Origin: Martinezella tropici
Lineage (GTDB): Bacteria > Pseudomonadota > Alphaproteobacteria > Rhizobiales > Rhizobiaceae
DNA length: 64,000 nt
Assembly: GCF_003287875.1 (NCBI RefSeq)
Contig: NZ_QMKK01000037.1
Span: forward strand, 43,857 to 107,856
Reading direction: 5' to 3'
The translations under genes and the position numbers were made by a program. The notes under the pieces are model-generated. The model worked only from the letters and a program-made list of their open reading frames with translations. It ran no database searches and was not told the origin of the DNA. This document shows, in pieces, positions 18,628-29,324 of this stretch; the first letter of the stretch is position 1; every line of letters begins with the position of its first letter.

Positions 18628-19692
18628 TTATAGATAAACGGGCTTGCCGGTACGCACGCTCTCATCGGCGGCAAGGCATATGCGCAGCGATTGAACGGCA
18701 TCTGCCATATGGCGATTGAGGTCGAGATCCTCGCGGATGGCCTTCAGCATGAAGGCCTGTTCGAAGTCGCAAAGCTCCTGATGCCCTGGTTCGCCATCCA
18801 TATGAAGATCCTGATCCGGCCGGATGAACTGGCCGTTCGGGCCTGTCTCGGCGCTATGCAGCCGGATGACGGATGTCTTCGTATGCATGTCGATATCATC
18901 GGACTTGGCATTCTGATCCATGACGATCGAGACCGAGCCGTTCGGCGACATCACGTCCTTTACGAAGAAAGCCGTCTCCGAAATCATCGGCCCCCAGGCA
19001 GCCTCGTACCAGCCGACGGAACCGTCTTCGAAGATCACCTGCAGATGGCCGTAATTATACATGTCCGGCTTGATCTCCTGCGTCAGCCGCAGGCCCATGC
19101 CTCGTACCTCGACGGGCTTGGCATCGGTGATCTGGCACATGACGTCAACATAATGCACGCCGCAATCGACGACCGGTGAGGTCGTGCGCATCAGCGCTTT
19201 GTGCGTCTCCCAGGTCGGGCCGCTCGATTGCTGATTAAGGTTCATGCGGAAGACATAGGGACCGCCGAGCTTGCGCGCTTCGGCGATCAGCCGCATCCAC
19301 GAGGGATGGTGACGCAGGATATAGCCGATCGCCAGCTTCTTCCCGGCCTTCTTCGCAGCCGCAACGACGCGCTCGGCATCTTCGACTGTCGTTGCCAACG
19401 GTTTCTCGACGAAGACATGGCAGCCCGCTTCGAAGGCCATGACGGCAAAATCGGCGTGACTGTCGGAATAGGTATTGATGGAGCAAAGATCCGGCTTCAA
19501 CTCCTTCAATGCCGCCTCGAAATCCGGATGGATCGTATATCCCCGCAACGCCTCGGGCAGTTCCGGCTTTGAGCGGTTGACGAGACCGACAATCTCGAAG
19601 CCGGGATTATTATGATAGGCCAGCGCATGGCTGCGACCCATATTGCCAAGGCCGGCAACGAGAACGCGGATCGGCTTTTCGGATGGGCTCAC
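18628..19692 (-). CDS. Gfo/Idh/MocA family oxidoreductase
   Basis: 354 residues from a GTG at 19692 with GGAG 7 bases upstream. N-terminal Rossmann motif VLVAGLGNMGRSHA, then the family's EKPLA motif (HVFVEKPLATT) with the catalytic Lys, then the C-terminal alpha/beta domain. It is an NAD(P)-dependent dehydrogenase for a sugar or sugar derivative. GTGA overlap with the upstream permease stop and position before the ATPase show it belongs to the uptake operon, so it probably acts on the imported sugar. Confidence 0.9.
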   Translation of the reverse strand: MSPSEKPIRVLVAGLGNMGRSHALAYHNNPGFEIVGLVNRSKPELPEALRGYTIHPDFEAALKELKPDLCSINTYSDSHADFAVMAFEAGCHVFVEKPLATTVEDAERVVAAAKKAGKKLAIGYILRHHPSWMRLIAEARKLGGPYVFRMNLNQQSSGPTWETHKALMRTTSPVVDCGVHYVDVMCQITDAKPVEVRGMGLRLTQEIKPDMYNYGHLQVIFEDGSVGWYEAAWGPMISETAFFVKDVMSPNGSVSIVMDQNAKSDDIDMHTKTSVIRLHSAETGPNGQFIRPDQDLHMDGEPGHQELCDFEQAFMLKAIREDLDLNRHMADAVQSLRICLAADESVRTGKPVYL

Positions 19693-20528
19693 TTGACTGC
19701 TCCGGAGGTAATGCCGCGAATGAGTTGACGCGAAAAGATGACGTAGAGGATGAGGATTGGCAGGATGGCGAGCGTCAGCGCTGCCAGCACCGCATTCCAG
19801 TTGGTCACGAACTGGCCGATGAAAATCTGCGATCCGAGGGTCACGGTTTTGGTCGCTTCGCTCGGCGCCAGGATCAACGGGAACCAAAGATCGTTCCAGA
19901 TCGGGATCATGGTAAAGACGGCAACTGTCGCCATGGCCGGACGCACCAACGGCAGAACGAGACGGAAGAAGATCGCATATTCGCTAAGGCCATCGATACG
20001 GCCGGCATTCTTCAGGTCGTCGGAAACCGTCCGCATGAACTCGGACAAAATGAAGATCGCGAGCGGCAGACCCTGCGCCGTATAGACGAGGATGAGTGCC
20101 GTCAGCGTGTTGACGAGACCGGCGGCGACCATGCCCTGCAGGATTGCGACTGTTCCCAGCCGGATCGGGATCATGATGCCGATCGCCATATAAAGACCCA
20201 TGACCGTATTGCCGCGGAAACGATATTCCGACAGCGCAAAGGCGGCCATTGCCCCAAAGAGCAATGTCAGGATGATCGAGACGATCGTCACGATGAAACT
20301 GTTCTGGAAGTAGGTGAAAAAGTCCCCCTGCTTCAGGACGGTGTCATACCCGATCATGCTGAAGGAGGACGGCGTCGGGATGCTCAAGGGGGCACGGAAG
20401 ATCGACGCGCGATCCTTGAAGGAGTTGATGACGGTCAGGAACACCGGAAAGATGGCGACCAGCGTATAGGCGATAAGCGCCAGATGGACGAAGCCGGCGC
20501 GGACAAGCGAAGTGCGTGCCTTGGACAT
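19689..20528 (-). CDS. Carbohydrate ABC transporter permease (MalG-like)
   Basis: 279 residues, six membrane helices (first: FVHLALIAYTLVAIFPVF), EAA loop region DLKNAGRIDGLSEYAIFFRL. GAGGAG is 8 bases before the ATG. It pairs with the MalF-like permease immediately upstream (12-base gap). CUT1-type uptake of an oligosaccharide or amino sugar is inferred from neighbours. Confidence 0.92.
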   Translation of the reverse strand: MSKARTSLVRAGFVHLALIAYTLVAIFPVFLTVINSFKDRASIFRAPLSIPTPSSFSMIGYDTVLKQGDFFTYFQNSFIVTIVSIILTLLFGAMAAFALSEYRFRGNTVMGLYMAIGIMIPIRLGTVAILQGMVAAGLVNTLTALILVYTAQGLPLAIFILSEFMRTVSDDLKNAGRIDGLSEYAIFFRLVLPLVRPAMATVAVFTMIPIWNDLWFPLILAPSEATKTVTLGSQIFIGQFVTNWNAVLAALTLAILPILILYVIFSRQLIRGITSGAVK

Positions 20529-20540
20529 GGAGCGCGCTCC

Positions 20541-21494
20541 TCAGAACTGGTAGCGGCGGATGCGCCGCTGGACGATGAAAAGATAGAAGGACACACCCGC
20601 CAGGATGATGAGGAACATCACCGTCGCAATTGTCGCCCCCATCGAGCGGTCACCCAGCTGCAGCTGAAAGCCGAAGAAGACGCGGTAAAGCAGCGTGCCA
20701 AGAATATCCGTCGAGCCATCCGGCCCCGCCAAAGCGCCCTGCACGGTATAAACAAGGTCGAACGCATTGAAATTGCCGACGAAGGTCAGGATCGAGATGA
20801 TGCCGATTGCCGGCAGAACCAGCGGCAGCTTGATCTTCCAGAACTGGCTCCAGCCGGTAATGCCGTCGCATTCCGCAGCTTCGATCACCTCTTCCGGAAT
20901 GTTGAGCAGGGCAGCATAGATCAGCATCATCGGGATGCCGACATACTGCCAGACCGAGATCAGCGCGACAGCGATCAGTGCCGTACTTGGCTTACCGAGC
21001 CATGGAGCAAAGAATGATTTGAGCCCGATCACGCTCAGCAGTTCGGGCGCGACACCCCAAAGCGGCGAGAGGATCAGCTTCCAGATGAAGCCGACAACAA
21101 CGAAGGAAAGCAGGGTCGGCAGGAAGATGGCCGTGCGGTAGAAGGCGACGAAGCGCAGCTTCGGCAGGGATAGGAGTGCAGCCAGCGCGACACCGATCGG
21201 ATTCTGCACGCACATATGGATGGCGAAGAAGATCAGGTTGTTGCGCAGCGCGTTCCAGAAGTCATGCGCCCAGCGTTCGTCGCCAAACAGGACCTTGAAA
21301 TTGTTCAAACCGACGAAGACGGACTGATTGTCGACGACATTGTAAAGCGACAGCCGCAAGGTCTCGATCAGCGGCAGGATCATGACCGCCGTATAGACGA
21401 CAAAGGCCGGGAAAAGGAAAACGAGGATGTGCCAGCGCTTGGAGCGCCTGATCGGCGTGACCTCAAGGGCATCTGATGTCGCAGCGTCGCTCAT
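20541..21494 (-). CDS. Carbohydrate ABC transporter permease (MalF-like)
   Basis: 317 residues; an N-terminal cytoplasmic stretch, then six or more helices (HILVFLFPAFVVYTAVMILP first) and the EAA loop PEEVIEAAECDGITGWSQFW. It lies between the substrate-binding gene and the second permease on the minus strand. Confidence 0.92.
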   Translation of the reverse strand: MSDAATSDALEVTPIRRSKRWHILVFLFPAFVVYTAVMILPLIETLRLSLYNVVDNQSVFVGLNNFKVLFGDERWAHDFWNALRNNLIFFAIHMCVQNPIGVALAALLSLPKLRFVAFYRTAIFLPTLLSFVVVGFIWKLILSPLWGVAPELLSVIGLKSFFAPWLGKPSTALIAVALISVWQYVGIPMMLIYAALLNIPEEVIEAAECDGITGWSQFWKIKLPLVLPAIGIISILTFVGNFNAFDLVYTVQGALAGPDGSTDILGTLLYRVFFGFQLQLGDRSMGATIATVMFLIILAGVSFYLFIVQRRIRRYQF

Positions 21495-21644
21495 GGCTTT
21501 CTGCCTGTTTTTCTTGGCTGCTTGGTGAGGCGGCAGCTCAATGGTTCAAATCCGCCCGCTGCCCCGGCCCTGCAACCGAATGGAAACAACATCAGGCGTG
21601 TCGAATGCAAGGGCGAACGATCGCCAATCCAATTTATGTAAATA

Positions 21645-21680
21645 ATGAAAAGGGCGAGGAGCCTGAAAGACCCCTCGCCC
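21645..21680 (-). terminator. Terminator/attenuator after the sugar-binding protein gene
   Basis: Eight-base stem (21673-21680 with 21652-21659 read on the minus strand), then TTTTC. It lies between the binding protein stop (21695) and the permeases, the same layout as in the 9-13 kb operon, and should favour the binding protein in expression. Confidence 0.8.
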
Positions 21681-21694
21681 GTAGAACTCGGCCG

Positions 21695-22954
21695 TTACTT
21701 ACCGGGCTTGTACCAGCTGTCGAGGCCCTTCTGGAGCTTCTTGGCAGCATCGTCCGGCGTATCCGTGCCGTTGATCACGTTTGCGGATTCGGTCCAGGTT
21801 TCATTTTCCAGATTCGGCGTACCGCGCGACAGGATCTGATAGGTCGAGCGAACGGTCGACTTGTGATTATCACGCCAGGAGACGAATTCCTGCGCAAGCG
21901 CATCGCTCATCTTTACCGGGTGCGAGTTCAGGCTGAAGAAGCCCGGCAGCGAGTTGGCATAGATGTTGGCGAACTCGTCGGAAGCGACCCAGCTCAGGAA
22001 CTTCTTGGCTTCTTCCTGATGCTTGCTCTTAGCGTTCAGGCCGACGCCGATATCCGGATGATCGGAGATGTAGGCAGTGTCACCGGCCTTGGCGACCGGC
22101 GGCGGGAATGCACCCATCTTGAACTGAGCCTGGGTGTTGAAGAGAGCAATTTCCCAGGAACCAGCCGGATAGATCGCGGCCTTGCCAAGTGTGAAGAGGT
22201 TCTGGCTATCGGAATAGCTTTGTGCTTCGAAGCCGTCGCCGAGATAGGGCTTCCACTTGGCCAGCTCCTTGTAAGGGTCGACCCACGGAGCGTCCGTCAG
22301 CTTTTCCTTGCCAGCGATGAGAGCCTTGCGGCCTTCCTCACCCTTCCAGTAGTTCGGGCCGATATTCTGGTAGCCCATGGTTGCGGCTTCCCAGAGATCC
22401 TTCGTGCCCATGGCCATCGGAATGTAGGTGCCATCGGCCTTGATCTTATCGAGAGCAGCAAAAAACTCATCGCGTGTCGCCGGGACCTTCAGGCCGAGCT
22501 TGTCGAACGCATCCTTGTTGTAGATGAAGCCGTGGATAACGGACGCCATCGGCACGCAGAAGGTCGACTTGCCATCATCGGTCGACCATGCGGCCTTGGC
22601 AACAGCCGAGAAGTTTTCCAAGCCCTTCAGCTTGGTCAGATCAACAAGGTGCTTCTTGTTGAAAAGGTCGAGCGAGGCATCGAACGGACGGCAGGTGATG
22701 ATGTCGCCTGCGGAGCCGGCGTCGAGCTTGGCGTTCAGCGATGCATTGTATTCGGTCGGAGCCGTCGGCGAGAAGACGATCTTGATACCCGGATTCTTCG
22801 CTTCGAAAGCCGGGATGATCTTTTCCTGCCAGATCTGCAGGTCGTCGTTACGCCAGCTTTCAACCGTCAGCGTCACATCGGCCGCATGCGCCAGACTGAC
22901 CGAGGTCAGCAGACTGGATGCAAGAAGCAAGCCTTTCAGAACATTGGTTTTCAT
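21695..22954 (-). CDS. Sugar ABC transporter substrate-binding protein
   Basis: 419 residues with a signal peptide (GLLLASSLLTSVSLAHAAD) and a family 1 extracellular solute-binding domain. The start at 22954 has GGAGAGGG upstream; the open frame continues 65 codons further but lacks support. Head of the uptake operon, divergent from a BadF/GlcNAc-kinase-type gene. That neighbour suggests an amino sugar such as N-acetylglucosamine or a chitooligosaccharide as ligand, which is inference only. Confidence 0.92.
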   Translation of the reverse strand: MKTNVLKGLLLASSLLTSVSLAHAADVTLTVESWRNDDLQIWQEKIIPAFEAKNPGIKIVFSPTAPTEYNASLNAKLDAGSAGDIITCRPFDASLDLFNKKHLVDLTKLKGLENFSAVAKAAWSTDDGKSTFCVPMASVIHGFIYNKDAFDKLGLKVPATRDEFFAALDKIKADGTYIPMAMGTKDLWEAATMGYQNIGPNYWKGEEGRKALIAGKEKLTDAPWVDPYKELAKWKPYLGDGFEAQSYSDSQNLFTLGKAAIYPAGSWEIALFNTQAQFKMGAFPPPVAKAGDTAYISDHPDIGVGLNAKSKHQEEAKKFLSWVASDEFANIYANSLPGFFSLNSHPVKMSDALAQEFVSWRDNHKSTVRSTYQILSRGTPNLENETWTESANVINGTDTPDDAAKKLQKGLDSWYKPGK

Positions 22955-23496
22955 TTCCCTCTCCTGTTTTCCGCGCCATGGCAAGGCGCTGTTTTCGATC
23001 TGAAATCCGCTGGCCTGTCCGAGGAAACGGTCAGCGCTCCGCAGGGACCGCCAATATTGCCGACCCCCCATGCAAAAGGCTTCAGAGGCACTCTGCCCGA
23101 TCAGCCGGATCAATTGCCGCCTGCCGCAACCTGGACGGAGGCGCTGCAAGAACCATGCGGGAATTCACGACCAATGCCGAAGCGAGATCCTCCTGATCCG
23201 AACGGTGGGGACAACGACGAGATGCGCGTCTTTGACACTCACCTACCGGCTGTTGTTTTTTTGCCGGCTGTATCGATGTCCATTCGTATTGTTCCCTTGT
23301 AGCGAATTAAGGCCAAAAAAATACCAATTGTCCAGCCGATTTTAACTTTCAGATATAAAAATATCGGAGAAAATAAATTTCCATATGTATTTCAAATGGA
23401 TGTCAGCAAACAAAAATGAGCGCGCCGCCTATTGGTAAATGGTATTTTTTTGGTATTGTATTGAAAAGCGGGGAACATGCGGCATCCGGAGGCATG
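22955..23496. promoter_or_regulatory. Divergent regulatory region with inverted 14-bp repeats
   Basis: No convincing gene on either strand. An exact 14-bp repeat is present in opposite orientations at 23313-23326 and 23440-23453 (TGGTATTTTTTTGG on the plus strand of the second copy). The second copy is flanked by further TTGGTA/TGGTAT half-sites at 23432 and 23451. Similar TGGT-rich sites bind DasR/NagR-type GntR repressors, so these are probably operators for the GntR encoded at 24378. The 23313 end lies about 360 bases from the binding-protein start, implying a long leader. Confidence 0.65.
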
Positions 23497-24381
23497 ATGG
23501 GGCAGTTTGCAATTGGTATTGACGGTGGCGGAACAAGTTGCCGGGCGGCGATCATAAACGGCACCGGGCAAGTGCTCGGCACCGGTAAGGCCGGTGCCGC
23601 CAATATCCTCTCCGACCTGGAAAACTCGTTGATCCATATCGTCGCCTCGGCAAAACAGGCGCTGATCGATGCAAAGCTGGACCCGGAACTGCTACGGAAA
23701 CTACCTGCGGTCATCGGAACCGCCGGAGCCAATGTCGGAAATTATGGCAAACGGGTCGAAGGTGCCCTGCCCTTCGCAAGCACACGCGTGGTCACCGATG
23801 CGACAATTGCGCTCCAAGGTGCGCTCGGCGACGCCGACGGGATTATCGGCGCCTTCGGCACCGGCTCCGTCTACAATGCCCGCCGTGATGGCAAGAGTTG
23901 GGGCATCGGCGGCTGGGGCTTTGTCGTCGGCGATCAGGCCAGCGGCGCGCGCCTTGGCCGCGACCTGCTCGAACGAGTTCTTCTCGCGCATGATGGAGTA
24001 TTGAAGGGCTCGGCGCTGACGGCTTCGATCATGGCCGAATATGGCAACGACCCGGAACGGGTCGTCGAATTTGCCCACGTATCGAAGCCCAAGGATTTCG
24101 CCCGCTACGCTCCGATCGTGTTCGAATATGTCGGCCTGGAGGATGTCGTTGCCGTCGACATCGTTAGAACGGCGGCGAGATCCATAACCGAGAGCCTTGA
24201 TGCATTGCTTTGGCCGGGATGCCCTTCGATCTGCCTTCTCGGCGGCCTTGCCCAAGCCTATCGTCCCTGGCTTGATGAACGGCACAAGGCGATTCTCGCC
24301 GAACCCAAGGGAGATGTCTTGCGCGGCGCCGTGGAACTGGCAGCAAAATTGCTGCAGGGTGGAGAGGGAACCAGGGCATGA
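23497..24381 (+). CDS. BadF/BadG/BcrA-type sugar kinase (N-acetylglucosamine kinase-like)
   Basis: About 294 residues. The actin-like ATPase fold is shown by the phosphate-1 motif AIGIDGGGTS at the N-terminus, IGAFGTGSVYNAR in the middle and SICLLGGLAQAY near the end. The family includes N-acetylglucosamine kinases. GGAGG lies upstream of an ATG-ATG doublet at 23494/23497; the second has the better spacing. Its stop overlaps the GntR gene. With the divergent uptake operon it suggests phosphorylation of an imported amino sugar. Confidence 0.85.
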   Translation: MGQFAIGIDGGGTSCRAAIINGTGQVLGTGKAGAANILSDLENSLIHIVASAKQALIDAKLDPELLRKLPAVIGTAGANVGNYGKRVEGALPFASTRVVTDATIALQGALGDADGIIGAFGTGSVYNARRDGKSWGIGGWGFVVGDQASGARLGRDLLERVLLAHDGVLKGSALTASIMAEYGNDPERVVEFAHVSKPKDFARYAPIVFEYVGLEDVVAVDIVRTAARSITESLDALLWPGCPSICLLGGLAQAYRPWLDERHKAILAEPKGDVLRGAVELAAKLLQGGEGTRA

Positions 24382-25142
24382 CCGAGGATTTGAGCGCAAT
24401 CTTCTCGCCGGAGCGCCTTTCGGGAGGCGGCACGGGTCCGCTGTATGTCAAGCTGCGGCGCACGCTTGAAGAAGCCGTGAAGATCGGAAGACTGAAACAT
24501 GGCGACGCGCTTCCGCCGGAACGTGATATAGCCGAATTCGCCGCGGTCAGCCGCGTCACCGTACGCAAGGCAATCGACGATCTCGTCGCCGAAGGCATCC
24601 TTGTTCGCCGCCATGGTTCCGGCACCTTCGTCGCTAAACCCGTTTCCAAGGTGGAGCAACGGCTGTCCCAGCTGACGTCATTCACGGAGGACATGGCCCG
24701 ACGGGGGATGACCGCTCGTTCCGAATGGCTGCACAAGGGCGTGCATACGCCCTCCCCGGACGAAATGATGATCCTCGGCCTTGCGGCCGACACCAAAGTA
24801 TCGCGGTTGAGCCGCCTGCGCATTGCCGACGATCAGCCGCTCGCGATCGAGCACGCCAGCGTCTCCGGTGAGTTCCTGCCGGATCCGTCTGTCGTGACGA
24901 CATCGCTCTATGCAGAACTGGAAAAGCGGCAGGTGCGCCCGGTTCGCGCCGTTCAGCGCATATCCGCAACCAACATGAAAGAGGCCGATGCCGGGCTGCT
25001 CGGCGTCCCCGTGGGAGCGGCAGGCCTCTCGATCGAGCGTATCTCCTATCTGGGTTCCGGCCGAGCTGTGGAGTTCACGCGATCACTCTATCGTGGTGAT
25101 GCCTATGATTTCGTCGCCGAGTTGACGATAGGCGCGAGCTAG
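24378..25142 (+). CDS. GntR/HutC-family regulator (NagR/DasR-like)
   Basis: 254 residues. Winged HTH at about 20-90 (LPPERDIAEFAAVSRVTVRK) and a UTRA domain from about 105 (LQLTSF-like linker, SIERISYL, VEFTRSLYRGD at the end). The ATG overlaps the kinase stop (ATGA), so the two genes form an operon. NagR/DasR proteins respond to GlcNAc-6-phosphate or related ligands; this fits the neighbouring kinase. Probably controls the divergent sugar operon through the repeats at 23.3-23.45 kb. Confidence 0.88.
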   Translation: MTEDLSAIFSPERLSGGGTGPLYVKLRRTLEEAVKIGRLKHGDALPPERDIAEFAAVSRVTVRKAIDDLVAEGILVRRHGSGTFVAKPVSKVEQRLSQLTSFTEDMARRGMTARSEWLHKGVHTPSPDEMMILGLAADTKVSRLSRLRIADDQPLAIEHASVSGEFLPDPSVVTTSLYAELEKRQVRPVRAVQRISATNMKEADAGLLGVPVGAAGLSIERISYLGSGRAVEFTRSLYRGDAYDFVAELTIGAS

Positions 25143-25176
25143 CGAAAAGCTGCGAGCAGAAAAACGTCTGGAATCA

Positions 25177-25218
25177 AAAAAACGCCGCCCCGGCTTGAGT
25201 AGCCGGGGCGGCGTTTTC
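25177..25218. terminator. Bidirectional terminator between GntR gene and metH
   Basis: Perfect 15-bp stem (25181-25195 with 25201-25215), 5-base loop, A run on one side and T run on the other; it ends both convergent transcripts. Confidence 0.92.
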
Positions 25219-25271
25219 ATGCGGAATCAAATTCCAAGCAAAACAGTTCAAGCCATTGAAATGACCAAATT

Positions 25272-28200
25272 TCAGGCCGCGTCGTCCACGTCTGCGTCAC
25301 GCCTTTCGGGCACATAGTTGAGAACCGGGCCTAGCCAGCGTTCAACCTCGGCGACAAGCATGCCCTTGCGGGCGGCATAATCTTCCACCTGATCGCGTTC
25401 GACCTTGGCCACACCGAAATAATAGGATGACGGATGACCAATGTAGATACCAGAGACGGATGAGCCCGGCCACATTGCATAGTTTTCCGTGAGGCTCACG
25501 CCCGTTGCCGCTTCGGCATCAAGCAAGCGGAAAAGCGTATCCTTCTCGGTATGATCAGGCTGCGCCGGATAGCCAGGCGCCGGGCGAATGCCGGCATAGG
25601 CTTCAAGAATGAGTTCCTCGCTCGACAAGTTTTCGTCAGCAGCATAACCCCAGAACTCCCGCCGCACGCGCTCGTGCATCCGCTCAGCGAAGGCCTCGGC
25701 AAAGCGATCGGCTAGTGCCTTCACGAGGATCGACGAATAATCGTCATTCGCCCGTTCGAAACGCTCGGCGATGGCCACTTCCTCGATGCCGGCAGTAACG
25801 ACGAAGCCGCCAACATAATCGCTCACACCGGTTGAAACCGGTGCCACGAAATCCGATAGAGCCACATTCGGCCGACCGTCCCGCTTCGACAGTTGCTGAC
25901 GCAGCGTGTAGAAAGTCGCAAGTTCCTCGCTGCGGCTTTCATCCGTAAACAGCCTGATATCGTCACCGACCGCACCCGCCGGCCAGAAGCCGATGACCGC
26001 GCGCGGACGGAACCAGTTCTCCGCGATGATCTTCTCCAGCATCGCCTGTGCGTCGCCATAGAGCTGCCGTGCCGCCTCTCCCTGCTTCTCATCCTCGAGA
26101 ATGGCTGGGAAACGCCCCTTGAGTTCCCAGGTCTGGAAAAACGGCGTCCAGTCGATATATTTCGCCAGCTCGGCAAGATCGTAGCTGTCGAATACTTTGG
26201 TTCCGAAGAACTGCGGCTTGACCGGCTTGTAGCTCGACCAATCCACTTTCTCGGCATTCTCGCGCGCCCTTGCGATCGGCAGGCGCACCTTCTCCGCCTC
26301 GCTGCGCGCATGGGCAGCCGCGACCTTGGAATATTCAGCCCGAACGGTATCGATATAGCCCTGCCGCGCATCCGGCGATAGCAGCGCGGATACGACGCCA
26401 ACGGCGCGGCTCGCATCCGTAACGTAGACAGTTTGCCCCCGGTGATAGCCGGGATGGATCTTCACCGCGGTATGGACGCGGCTCGTAGTGGCGCCACCGA
26501 TCAGCAATGGTATATCGAAGCCCTGCCGCTCCATCTCGGAAGCGACATGCACCATTTCGTCCAGAGACGGCGTGATCAGCCCCGACAGACCGACAATATC
26601 GACCTTCTCGGCGATCGCCGTCTCAAGGATCCTCGTCGCCGGCACCATGACGCCGAGATCGATGATTTCGTAATTGTTGCAAGCAAGAACGACGCCAACG
26701 ATATTCTTGCCGATGTCGTGCACATCGCCCTTGACGGTCGCCATCAGCACCTTGCCGGCCGACTGCCGTTCACCGCCGCCGCCATTGGCGAGCTTTTCGG
26801 CCTCCATATAAGGCAGCAGCACGGCAACGGCCTGCTTCATGACGCGGGCGGATTTCACCACCTGCGGCAGGAACATCTTGCCCGAACCGAAAAGGTCGCC
26901 AACGACATTCATGCCCGCCATCAAGGGACCTTCGATGACATGCAGCGGCCGCTCTGCGGCCTGACGCGCTTCCTCGGTATCGGCCTCGATATAGTCGGTA
27001 ATGCCATTGACCAGCGCATGCTCGAGCCGCTTCTCGACCGGCCATTCTCGCCAGGAAAGATCCTGCGCCTTGGCCTCCTTGCCGCCAGCTCCGCGGAAAC
27101 GCTCGGCAATTTCAAGCAGGCGCTCAGTGCTGTCAGGCCGGCGGTTGAGCACGACGTCTTCGCAGGCTTCCCGCAGTTCAGGGTCGATATTATCGTAAAC
27201 CGCAAGCTGACCGGCATTGACGATGCCCATGTCCATACCCGCCTGAATGGCATGGTAGAGGAACACGGCATGCATGGCCTCGCGGACAGGTTCATTGCCG
27301 CGAAACGAGAACGACAGGTTCGACACGCCGCCGGAAATATGAACCAGCGGCATGGTCTTCCGGATCGTCCTCGTCGCTTCGATGAAGTCGACGCCGTAAT
27401 TATTGTGTTCTTCAATACCGGTCGCCACGGCAAAGATGTTCGGATCGAAGATGATATCTTCCGGCGGCAGGCCAGCCACTTCCGTCAGCAGTTTGTAGGC
27501 ACGCGAGCAGATCTCGACCTTGCGCTCATAGCTGTCTGCCTGCCCCTGTTCGTCAAACGCCATGACGACGACGGCCGCACCGTACATCCGCATCAAACGA
27601 GCCTGCTTGAGGAAGTTCTCCTCGCCTTCCTTCAGGGAGATGGAATTGACGATCGGTTTGCCTTGAACGCATTTCAGGCCGGCCTCGATGATCGAGAACT
27701 TCGAACTGTCGATCATGACAGGAACACGGGCAATATCCGGTTCGGCGGCGATGAGGGTGAGAAACTCTACCATCGCCTTTTCGGAATCGATCAGGCCCTC
27801 ATCCATATTGATGTCAATCACCTGCGCACCGTTCTCGACTTGATCGCGCGCGACGGCAAGCGCAGCCGTGTAATCGGCATTGGTGATGAGCTTGCGGAAT
27901 TTCGCCGAGCCGGTGACGTTCGTGCGCTCGCCGACATTGACGAACGGGATGTCTTTGGTGAGCTCGAACGGTTCCAATCCCGAGAGCGACATGAAGGGAC
28001 GATGCTCGGCAGGCTGCCTTGGCGGATATTTCGAAACCGCCTGAGCGATCGCAGCAATATGCTCCGGGGTCGATCCGCAGCAGCCGCCAACGATATTGAC
28101 GAGTCCTTCGCGCGCAAACTCCTCGACCTGAGCCGCCATCATCTCGGGCGTTTCATCATACTGACCGAATTCATTCGGCAAACCGGCATTCGGATAGGCG

Positions 28201-29048
28201 CAGATGAAGGTATCCGCAGCGGCCGAAAGCTCCTGCAGATGCGGCCGCATGGCATTGGCGCCGAGCGCACAATTGAGGCCGATAGTAAAGGGACTGGCGT
28301 GGCGCACGGAATTCCAGAACGCCGAAGGCGTCTGACCTGACAGCGTGCGGCCGGAAAGATCGGTAATCGTGCCCGATATCATGATGGGCAGACGAACGCC
28401 CTTGGCTTCGAAGCGCTCCTCGCAAGCAAAGATCGCGGCCTTGGCGTTCAGCGTATCGAAAATCGTCTCGATCAGAATGATATCGGCGCCGCCGTCGATC
28501 AAACCGTCGATCTGCTCGCCGTAGGCTAGGCGCAGATCATCGAAGCTGACGGCACGATAGCCGGGATTGTTGACGTCGGGCGAGATCGAAGCCGTACGAT
28601 TCGTCGGACCGATGGCACCGGCAACGAAACGGCGCTTGCCATCCTCGCGCTCGGCGCGGATCGCCGCGCGGCGGACGATCTCGGCGCCCTCCTTGTTGAG
28701 ATCGTAGACCGCACCTTCCATCTGGTAGTCCGCCTGCGCAATGCGGGTGGAAGAGAAGGTGTTGGTCTCGAGGATATCCGCACCCGCCTTGGCATAGCGA
28801 TAATGAATCTCTTCAATCGCATCGGGCTGAGTCAGAATGAGGAGGTCATTATTGCCCTTCTGGTGGCACGCGCAGCCGATGAATCGATGGCCGCGAAATT
28901 GATCCTCGTCGAACCCGAGCCCCTGGATCTGCGTGCCCATGGCGCCGTCAAGCACAAGGATTCGTTCGTTTGTAGCCTTTCTCAAGGCCTCGAATACTTC
29001 GCCGCCGTCGCGCTTCGCCGTTTCCGAACCAAAAAGAGTGTCAAACAT
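25272..29048 (-). CDS. metH: Cobalamin-dependent methionine synthase
   Basis: 1258 residues, full length. Four modules in order: homocysteine-binding barrel with zinc ligands ([10 protein letters not shown] near residue 321), methyltetrahydrofolate-binding barrel (about 360-640), cobalamin-binding module with DVHDIGKN near 776, whose His coordinates cobalt, and the SAM-binding activation domain (about 930-1230; [12 protein letters not shown]). It transfers the methyl group of 5-methyl-THF to homocysteine in the cytoplasm. GAGGAA precedes the ATG. A 20-bp palindrome lies 42 bases upstream. No metF is adjacent. Confidence 0.97.
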   Translation of the reverse strand: MFDTLFGSETAKRDGGEVFEALRKATNERILVLDGAMGTQIQGLGFDEDQFRGHRFIGCACHQKGNNDLLILTQPDAIEEIHYRYAKAGADILETNTFSSTRIAQADYQMEGAVYDLNKEGAEIVRRAAIRAEREDGKRRFVAGAIGPTNRTASISPDVNNPGYRAVSFDDLRLAYGEQIDGLIDGGADIILIETIFDTLNAKAAIFACEERFEAKGVRLPIMISGTITDLSGRTLSGQTPSAFWNSVRHASPFTIGLNCALGANAMRPHLQELSAAADTFICAYPNAGLPNEFGQYDETPEMMAAQVEEFAREGLVNIVGGCCGSTPEHIAAIAQAVSKYPPRQPAEHRPFMSLSGLEPFELTKDIPFVNVGERTNVTGSAKFRKLITNADYTAALAVARDQVENGAQVIDINMDEGLIDSEKAMVEFLTLIAAEPDIARVPVMIDSSKFSIIEAGLKCVQGKPIVNSISLKEGEENFLKQARLMRMYGAAVVVMAFDEQGQADSYERKVEICSRAYKLLTEVAGLPPEDIIFDPNIFAVATGIEEHNNYGVDFIEATRTIRKTMPLVHISGGVSNLSFSFRGNEPVREAMHAVFLYHAIQAGMDMGIVNAGQLAVYDNIDPELREACEDVVLNRRPDSTERLLEIAERFRGAGGKEAKAQDLSWREWPVEKRLEHALVNGITDYIEADTEEARQAAERPLHVIEGPLMAGMNVVGDLFGSGKMFLPQVVKSARVMKQAVAVLLPYMEAEKLANGGGGERQSAGKVLMATVKGDVHDIGKNIVGVVLACNNYEIIDLGVMVPATRILETAIAEKVDIVGLSGLITPSLDEMVHVASEMERQGFDIPLLIGGATTSRVHTAVKIHPGYHRGQTVYVTDASRAVGVVSALLSPDARQGYIDTVRAEYSKVAAAHARSEAEKVRLPIARARENAEKVDWSSYKPVKPQFFGTKVFDSYDLAELAKYIDWTPFFQTWELKGRFPAILEDEKQGEAARQLYGDAQAMLEKIIAENWFRPRAVIGFWPAGAVGDDIRLFTDESRSEELATFYTLRQQLSKRDGRPNVALSDFVAPVSTGVSDYVGGFVVTAGIEEVAIAERFERANDDYSSILVKALADRFAEAFAERMHERVRREFWGYAADENLSSEELILEAYAGIRPAPGYPAQPDHTEKDTLFRLLDAEAATGVSLTENYAMWPGSSVSGIYIGHPSSYYFGVAKVERDQVEDYAARKGMLVAEVERWLGPVLNYVPERRDADVDDAA

Positions 29049-29089
29049 AAGCGATTCCTCTGGCCTGATTGCGACTTCGCAACCAGATC

Positions 29090-29109
29090 ACATAAAGATA
29101 TCTTTATGT
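29090..29109. promoter_or_regulatory. 20-bp perfect palindrome upstream of metH
   Basis: ACATAAAGAT followed directly by its reverse complement ATCTTTATGT. From memory this resembles the site of the ArsR-family, S-adenosylhomocysteine-responsive repressor SahR in Rhizobiales; that identity is inference. Position 42-61 bases before the metH start fits an operator. Confidence 0.7.
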
Positions 29110-29324
29110 CAACATATCTACGCTCATGTTCGGTGGAGCGCAAGCACGCCTCTTCTATAGTTGTGTTCTTTCAGGAAAAGACAGACTAGGCGAATTGCTG
29201 CCCGACCATTGCTACCCGACCATGGACAACGCGGATGTAGCGACACAGTTTCATCCCATAACGCCATGACAGCGCTTTCGAGCGGCGCTATACGGCTTCT
29301 GGAAGAGAATCCAAGGAGGACGGC

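Noticed and set aside
19683..21017. 444-residue plus-strand open frame
   Set aside because: Antisense to two permease genes; low-complexity Asp/Arg/Gln composition typical of GC-rich shadows.
21476..23302. 608-residue plus-strand open frame
   Set aside because: Covers the antisense strand of the sugar-binding protein gene, which has signal peptide, ribosome site and family match.
26433..28340. 635-residue plus-strand open frame
   Set aside because: Antisense to metH, whose domains are continuous and full length.
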